Below, piece after piece: positions 7,119 to 11,043 of a stretch of 11,043 nt of DNA (within the stretch, counting starts at the first letter, position 1; every line of letters starts with the position of its first letter). The notes under the pieces are model-generated. The model saw only the letters and a list, made by a program, of their open reading frames with translations, was not told the DNA's origin and ran no database searches. Source of the stretch: Comamonadaceae bacterium (GTDB taxonomy: Bacteria; Pseudomonadota; Gammaproteobacteria; Burkholderiales; Burkholderiaceae_C); assembly GCA_947454585.1 (NCBI GenBank), contig CANGML010000034.1, forward strand, positions 1-11,043, in the 5' to 3' direction. The translations under genes were made by a program, and so were the position numbers.

Positions 7119-8788
7119 TTTTTACCAGTCTTGGTCGACGCCAGCAGCATTTCTCGTGCGTGTGCGAGGGTGGTGTCCGAGAGTTTTTCGCCACCCAGCA
7201 TGCGTGCGATTTCTTTCACGCGTGCCTCTGGATTCAGCGTTGAGACCTCACTCCATGTGCCTTGCGCATCGCTTTGCTTAGAGACCAATAAATGATGATC
7301 GGCACAAGACGCCACTTGCGGCAAATGGGTGACCGCCAAGACTTGGCGGTCGCGGCCCAATTGCTTCATCAAGCGGCCGACTGTTTCAGCCACAGCGCCG
7401 CCTACCCCTGAATCCACTTCGTCAAAAATCAGCGTTTGCGCCGTGCCCAGTTCGCTGGTGGTCACCGCAATGGCAAGTGCGATTCGCGAAAGCTCGCCGC
7501 CTGAGGCCACCTTGCCGACAGGGCGCGGCGTGCTGCTAGGGTGGCCGGCGACCAGAAAGACGATGCTTTCCAAACCACTCGCGGTAGGGTGCTCTAGTTT
7601 GTCGAGCGTGACTTCAAAGCGCCCACCTTGCATGCCCAAACCCTGCATAGCTTGGGTGATGGCCTTGGCCAATTTGGGGGCAGCTTGCGCACGCGCTTGC
7701 GAAACTTTGCGGGCTTCTGTTTGGTAAGCGGCCAACGATTTGGCAAGGTTTGCCTCAAGTGCCTCGAGATCAGTGGCCGCATCAAGTTGCGACAAACGAG
7801 CTTTCCATTCTTGGTAAAGCGCAGGTAATTCTTGCGGTGTGCGCTTGAAGCGGCGCGCCAAGGACATCCACAACGACATCCGGTCGTCCAAACTTTGCAA
7901 ACGCTCGGGGTCAAGTTCGGCGTGGTTCAAATAGGCGTGGAGGGTGTGAGCTACATCACCGGCTTGTGCCAAGCTAGAGGCAAGCACTTCCACCAGCGAC
8001 ATGAATTCCGGTTCGACGCCGGTTTGGTTTTGCAGTGCGTCTTGCGCTTTGGCAAGCAGGCGCAGGGCACCACCGTCGTCGTCTTGTAAAGCTTGAAGGG
8101 CTGCTTGTGCAGCATCGATCAACGCTTGCGCATGGGACAGGCGGGTGTGTTGGCTGTTGAGTTCATCCCATTCGCTCTCGCCTGGGTGCAGCTTGTCCAC
8201 CTCGGCGATTTGCCACAGCAGGCGATCGCGCTCTTCTTGCAAGGTAGTTTGGGCTGATTGAGCGTCTTGCAGCGCTTGGCTGGCCTGGCGCCAGTGTGTC
8301 CATGCTTGACTCAAAGCTTGAAGAGTCACACCCGCATAAGCATCCAACAAACCGCGGACCGCTTCAGGTCGTGTCAGGCTTTGCCAGGCATGCTGCCCGT
8401 GGATATCCAGCAACATGTCGCCTAAACCGCGCAGCTGGGTGGCCGTGGCGGGGCTGCCGTTGATCCAAGCGCGACTTTTGCCTTGCGTGTCGATGGTGCG
8501 CTTGAGCAGCAGCGTGTCATCAGCACCCAGATCGGCAAAGCCTTCCTCATCCAGCCATTGCAACACTGTTTGGTTGGTGTTGAACGTTGCACAAATTTCT
8601 GCGCGCGACGCGCCTTCGCGCACCACGCCACTCTCTGCCCTTGCGCCCAGCACCAGTTGCAAGGCATCAATCAAGATTGACTTGCCGGCTCCCGTTTCGC
8701 CCGTGAGGGCTGAAAAGCCATTTGACAAATCAAGGTCGAGTTCGCGAACGATCACGAAATCGCGCAAAACGATGTGCTGCAGGCTCAT
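7115..8788 (-). CDS. recN: DNA repair protein RecN (SMC-like ATPase)
   Basis: RecN is a cytoplasmic SMC-like ATPase acting in recombinational repair of double-strand breaks, together with RecA. The 557-residue protein starts [14 protein letters not shown]. It has Walker A GETGAGKS at 30-37, two long helical, glutamine- and alanine-rich coiled-coil arms in the middle (about 150-380), the ABC signature SGGELSR at 429-435, Walker B LIFDE at 453-457 followed by VDSGVGG, and the switch histidine in VTHLPQVAS near 487. Its length matches the family. The start overlaps the nadK stop by ATGA and its stop overlaps the rapZ start the same way. No LexA box is visible near the nadK start, so any SOS control would need a promoter I cannot see. 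Confidence 0.96.
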   Translation of the reverse strand: MSLQHIVLRDFVIVRELDLDLSNGFSALTGETGAGKSILIDALQLVLGARAESGVVREGASRAEICATFNTNQTVLQWLDEEGFADLGADDTLLLKRTIDTQGKSRAWINGSPATATQLRGLGDMLLDIHGQHAWQSLTRPEAVRGLLDAYAGVTLQALSQAWTHWRQASQALQDAQSAQTTLQEERDRLLWQIAEVDKLHPGESEWDELNSQHTRLSHAQALIDAAQAALQALQDDDGGALRLLAKAQDALQNQTGVEPEFMSLVEVLASSLAQAGDVAHTLHAYLNHAELDPERLQSLDDRMSLWMSLARRFKRTPQELPALYQEWKARLSQLDAATDLEALEANLAKSLAAYQTEARKVSQARAQAAPKLAKAITQAMQGLGMQGGRFEVTLDKLEHPTASGLESIVFLVAGHPSSTPRPVGKVASGGELSRIALAIAVTTSELGTAQTLIFDEVDSGVGGAVAETVGRLMKQLGRDRQVLAVTHLPQVASCADHHLLVSKQSDAQGTWSEVSTLNPEARVKEIARMLGGEKLSDTTLAHAREMLLASTKTGKK

Positions 8789-9681
8789 GCCCCACCCTCG
8801 TTCCAATGCAGTTTTTCGCGCAAGGTGTCGTAGTAGCTCCAACCGCGTGGGTGCAAAAAGCGGGCGTGGTAGTTGGATCGCTTCACCGTGATGCGGTCGC
8901 CAATCAGCAATGACGCGAGCGATTGCATGTCAAAGTTGGCACTGGCATCGCGGCCAGAAACCAAATCAATCGTCACCTCACCTGTGTCCGCCAGAACGAT
9001 CGGGCGATTGGACAGTGTGTGTGGGGCGATGGGAGCCATCACCCACGCAGGTAGGGAGGGGTGCAACAACGGCCCTCCCACAGAAAGTGAATAAGCCGTG
9101 GAACCTGTGGGCGTGGCAATGATCAAGCCGTCAGCGCGCTGGTTCGCCACCAAGCGGCCATCGACCGCCACACGTACCTCCAACATGCCAGACGTTGCCC
9201 CACGGTTGACCACCACATCGTTCAATGCCAGGGCGTTGAAAACGCAATGGTCATCGCGCCACACTTTGGCGCGCATCAGGGCACGGCTGTCTTCCTCGTA
9301 GGCGCCGCCGAGCATGGCTTCTAGCGTGCGCTCCACCTCGCTGAGGGGGATGTCGGTGATGAAACCTAAACGACCTTGGTTGATCCCGATCATGGGCACG
9401 TTGTGCGGCGCGAGTTTGCGCGCATAGCCCAACATGGTGCCATCGCCACCGACCACGACCGCGAGATCACAAGACTTGCCGATCTCCTCAATGCTCATCA
9501 CGGCGTAGCCGCTCAAGCCTGTACCAGCGGCGGTGTCATGTTCTAGGATGACCTCACAGCCCTGCGTGTGCAAAAACTGTGCGATGCTCTCCAGCGTTTG
9601 ACGCGACGAAAGCTTGGCGCCCGACCCCAAATGGAGGTGGTATTTCCCGAGCAGGGCAATGTGACGAAACTTCGATTTCAT
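8785..9681 (-). CDS. nadK: NAD kinase (ATP-NAD kinase)
   Basis: NadK phosphorylates NAD at the 2'-hydroxyl of its adenosine ribose, the only route to NADP in most bacteria. The 298-residue product has the family GGDGT motif at 78-82, GINQGRLGF at 99-107, the ALNDVVV segment near 152-158 and the glycine-rich [15 protein letters not shown] at 190-204. All are intact and the length is normal. It is first in the leftward nadK-recN-rapZ unit and overlaps recN by ATGA. The ATG at 9681 has no evident Shine-Dalgarno sequence. It is divergent from hrcA across a short gap; this nadK/hrcA pairing occurs widely in betaproteobacteria. Confidence 0.96.
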   Translation of the reverse strand: MKSKFRHIALLGKYHLHLGSGAKLSSRQTLESIAQFLHTQGCEVILEHDTAAGTGLSGYAVMSIEEIGKSCDLAVVVGGDGTMLGYARKLAPHNVPMIGINQGRLGFITDIPLSEVERTLEAMLGGAYEEDSRALMRAKVWRDDHCVFNALALNDVVVNRGATSGMLEVRVAVDGRLVANQRADGLIIATPTGSTAYSLSVGGPLLHPSLPAWVMAPIAPHTLSNRPIVLADTGEVTIDLVSGRDASANFDMQSLASLLIGDRITVKRSNYHARFLHPRGWSYYDTLREKLHWNEGGA

Positions 9682-9720
9682 AGGTAAATTACATCACTAA
9701 AATCCGACAACAAGATGACC
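9682..9720. promoter_or_regulatory. Short divergent intergenic region between nadK and hrcA
   Basis: Only 39 nt (33 nt if hrcA starts at 9715) separate two divergent starts. The gap is AT-rich and holds TAAAAT at 9698-9703, a five-of-six -10 match for hrcA, but no good -35 at 16-18 nt. For nadK I see only weak -10 candidates such as TGTAAT (complement of 9688-9693). There is no CIRCE inverted repeat, so HrcA autorepression through a standard operator is not indicated. Confidence 0.3.
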
Positions 9721-10722
9721 ATGCTAGACGATCGTGCCAAGTTATTGCTGAAAGCGCTGGTGGAGCGCTACATTGCCGACGGGCAACCCGTTGGGTCACG
9801 CACGCTTTCCCGTGCGACAGGCATCGAATTATCGCCAGCCACGGTCCGAAATGTCATGTCGGACCTCGAGGAGTTAGGCCTGATCGCCAGTCCTCATACC
9901 TCAGCAGGGCGCATCCCCACGGCGCGCGGCTACCGGCTGTTTGTCGACACCATGCTGACGGCGCAACCTAGCCAACTGCATACGCCCAGCTTGGCACCAG
10001 ATCAGCCACAAAAGGTGATTGCCAATGCGGCCCATTTGCTGTCAGATTTGTCGCATTTTGTGGGCGTCGTGATTGCCCCACGCCGCAGCTCCGTGTTTCG
10101 CCACATTGAATTTTTGCGCCTGTCTGATCGACGCTTGTTGGTCATCATCGTCTCGCCCGAGGGCGATGTGCAAAACCGCGTCTTGTTCACTGAAACCGAC
10201 TACTCAGCGTCCCAATTGGTCGAGGCCTCCAATTATTTGAACCACCATTTCGCTGGCATGGACATGGAGCAGGTGCGTGAAAAATTATTGGCCGAGGTGG
10301 AGTCTCTGCGCGGAGAAATTGCCAGCCTCATGCAGGCGGCGGTGCAAGTAAGCACCGAGGCGCTGACGCAAACGACAGACGATGTGGTGATCAGCGGCGA
10401 ACGCAATTTGTTGTCGGTCAGCGACTTCTCTAGCGATATGGGAAACCTGCGCCGCGCCTTTGATTTGTTTGAGCAAAAAGCGCAATTGGTTCGTTTGCTC
10501 GATAGCTCGGCGAAAGCCGAAGGGGTGCGCATCTACATCGGTGGCGAAAGCCAAATTGTGCCGATGGAAGAGTTGTCAGTGGTGAGTGCACCCTACGAGG
10601 TCGATGGCCATGTGGTGGGCACCTTGGGCGTGATTGGACCCACACGCATGGCCTATGACCGGATGATTCAAATTGTGGACATCACCTCCAAACTGGTCGG
10701 CCACGCACTGAGTCACAAATAA
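9721..10722 (+). CDS. hrcA: Heat-inducible transcription repressor HrcA
   Basis: HrcA represses chaperone operons such as groESL by binding the CIRCE inverted repeat, and its folding depends on GroEL. The 333-residue product starts [21 protein letters not shown]. It has an N-terminal winged helix-turn-helix (about 1-75), including [18 protein letters not shown] and the [17 protein letters not shown] segment. A central dimerisation/GAF-like region follows, and it ends with the family-typical [10 protein letters not shown] at 303-312 and IVDITSKLV. The chosen ATG matches usual family N termini; an ATG two codons upstream at 9715 is possible. No dnaK, grpE or groE gene is nearby, so it acts in trans. 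The 3' end faces a permease gene across five nt. Confidence 0.95.
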   Translation: MLDDRAKLLLKALVERYIADGQPVGSRTLSRATGIELSPATVRNVMSDLEELGLIASPHTSAGRIPTARGYRLFVDTMLTAQPSQLHTPSLAPDQPQKVIANAAHLLSDLSHFVGVVIAPRRSSVFRHIEFLRLSDRRLLVIIVSPEGDVQNRVLFTETDYSASQLVEASNYLNHHFAGMDMEQVREKLLAEVESLRGEIASLMQAAVQVSTEALTQTTDDVVISGERNLLSVSDFSSDMGNLRRAFDLFEQKAQLVRLLDSSAKAEGVRIYIGGESQIVPMEELSVVSAPYEVDGHVVGTLGVIGPTRMAYDRMIQIVDITSKLVGHALSHK

Positions 10723-10727
10723 GTCGT

Positions 10728-11043
10728 CTAACTCTTTGGCTTGCGCACGCCAAACAAGATCCCGCAAGTCACCAGCAACAAGCCGCCGAGTAAGTTGCCG
10801 CTCATGGGTTCGTTCAAGAACACCACAGCACCCAGGGCGGACAGCCCAGGTACCAAGGCTGTGATCATGGTAGATCGCACAGGACCGAAATACCGAATCA
10901 TCACGTTGAAGGTAATGCCTGAGATGACCACCGAACCCACACCTTGGTAGACGGCTTGAAACAGCATTTCTGTGACAGGGGCCGTACCTAAATGTGTGGG
11001 GATCCAACCCATCGCCGCAGCAAGACCATACGCTGGGACAAAA
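10728..11043 (-). CDS. DMT-superfamily (EamA domain) permease, 3' part only
   Basis: The last 104 codons are visible; the frame stays open to the right edge, so the gene starts outside the window. The translation is strongly hydrophobic and holds about three membrane helices. These correspond to the end of the second EamA repeat: ISGITFNVMIRYFGPVRSTM, then ITALVPGLSALGAVVFLNEP, then LLGGLLLVTCGILFGV, with a short basic cytoplasmic tail RKPKS. The PVRSTMITALVPGLSA and LNEP elements are typical of drug/metabolite transporters that export amino acids or other small molecules. The substrate cannot be told from this fragment. It converges with hrcA, and no T-tract terminator is seen between them. 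Confidence 0.88.
   Translation of the reverse strand, partial: FVPAYGLAAAMGWIPTHLGTAPVTEMLFQAVYQGVGSVVISGITFNVMIRYFGPVRSTMITALVPGLSALGAVVFLNEPMSGNLLGGLLLVTCGILFGVRKPKS

Noticed and set aside
8415..8891. A 158-codon open frame on the plus strand opposite recN and nadK
   Set aside because: It is antisense across the conserved Walker A end of recN and into nadK, is low-complexity Ser/Arg/Pro-rich, and matches no family I know.
10735..10754. Inverted repeat TTTGGC / GCCAAA at the hrcA-permease junction as a terminator
   Set aside because: It has an 8-nt loop, no T-tract on either strand, and lies inside the permease coding sequence. It may be chance.
1..11043. Mobile elements, CRISPR arrays, prophage genes or a defence system
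   Set aside because: Every interval is filled by conserved housekeeping genes with gaps of 107 nt or less. I saw no transposase, integrase, repeat array or sharp composition change.

Overview
The window reads as an ordinary, densely packed housekeeping segment of a betaproteobacterial chromosome. Every protein resembles Burkholderiales versions, and the order TPR protein-lolB-ispE-tRNA-Gln-prs-rplY beside mutM-mutY is a known beta/gammaproteobacterial neighbourhood. Protein sequences (for example Prs and HrcA) look most like Comamonadaceae, perhaps a Limnohabitans- or Rhodoferax-like freshwater genus. The genus is an inference from memory, not a computed placement.

Layout. Positions 1-4330 form one leftward transcription unit: a TPR periplasmic protein, lolB, ispE, a tRNA-Gln(UUG), prs, and the 5' part of rplY, which runs off the left edge. 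Positions 4371-6232 are a rightward pair, mutM-mutY, overlapping by ATGA. Positions 6240-9681 are a leftward trio, nadK-recN-rapZ, with both junctions overlapping by ATGA. Positions 9721-10722 are rightward hrcA. From 10728 to the right edge lies the 3' end of a leftward DMT/EamA-family permease.

How the genes work together. The left unit mixes envelope lipoprotein delivery (LolB), an isoprenoid step (IspE), PRPP supply (Prs) and translation (tRNA-Gln, L25). mutM and mutY form the 8-oxoguanine repair pair, and recN adds double-strand-break repair across a 7-nt convergent junction. nadK makes NADP. rapZ is a P-loop regulator best known from amino-sugar control in enterobacteria. hrcA is the CIRCE-binding heat-shock repressor, here away from its usual targets.

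There is no stretch above 300 bases without a gene. The longest gap is the 107 nt between prs and rplY, which holds a terminator-like hairpin and a second hairpin just before the rplY ribosome binding site. I see no mobile element, CRISPR array, prophage or island, and no credible undescribed multi-gene system. The points most worth a second look are the apparent loss of the RNA-binding basic tail in RapZ, the rplY leader structure, and an LbcA-position TPR protein that lacks a good lipobox.
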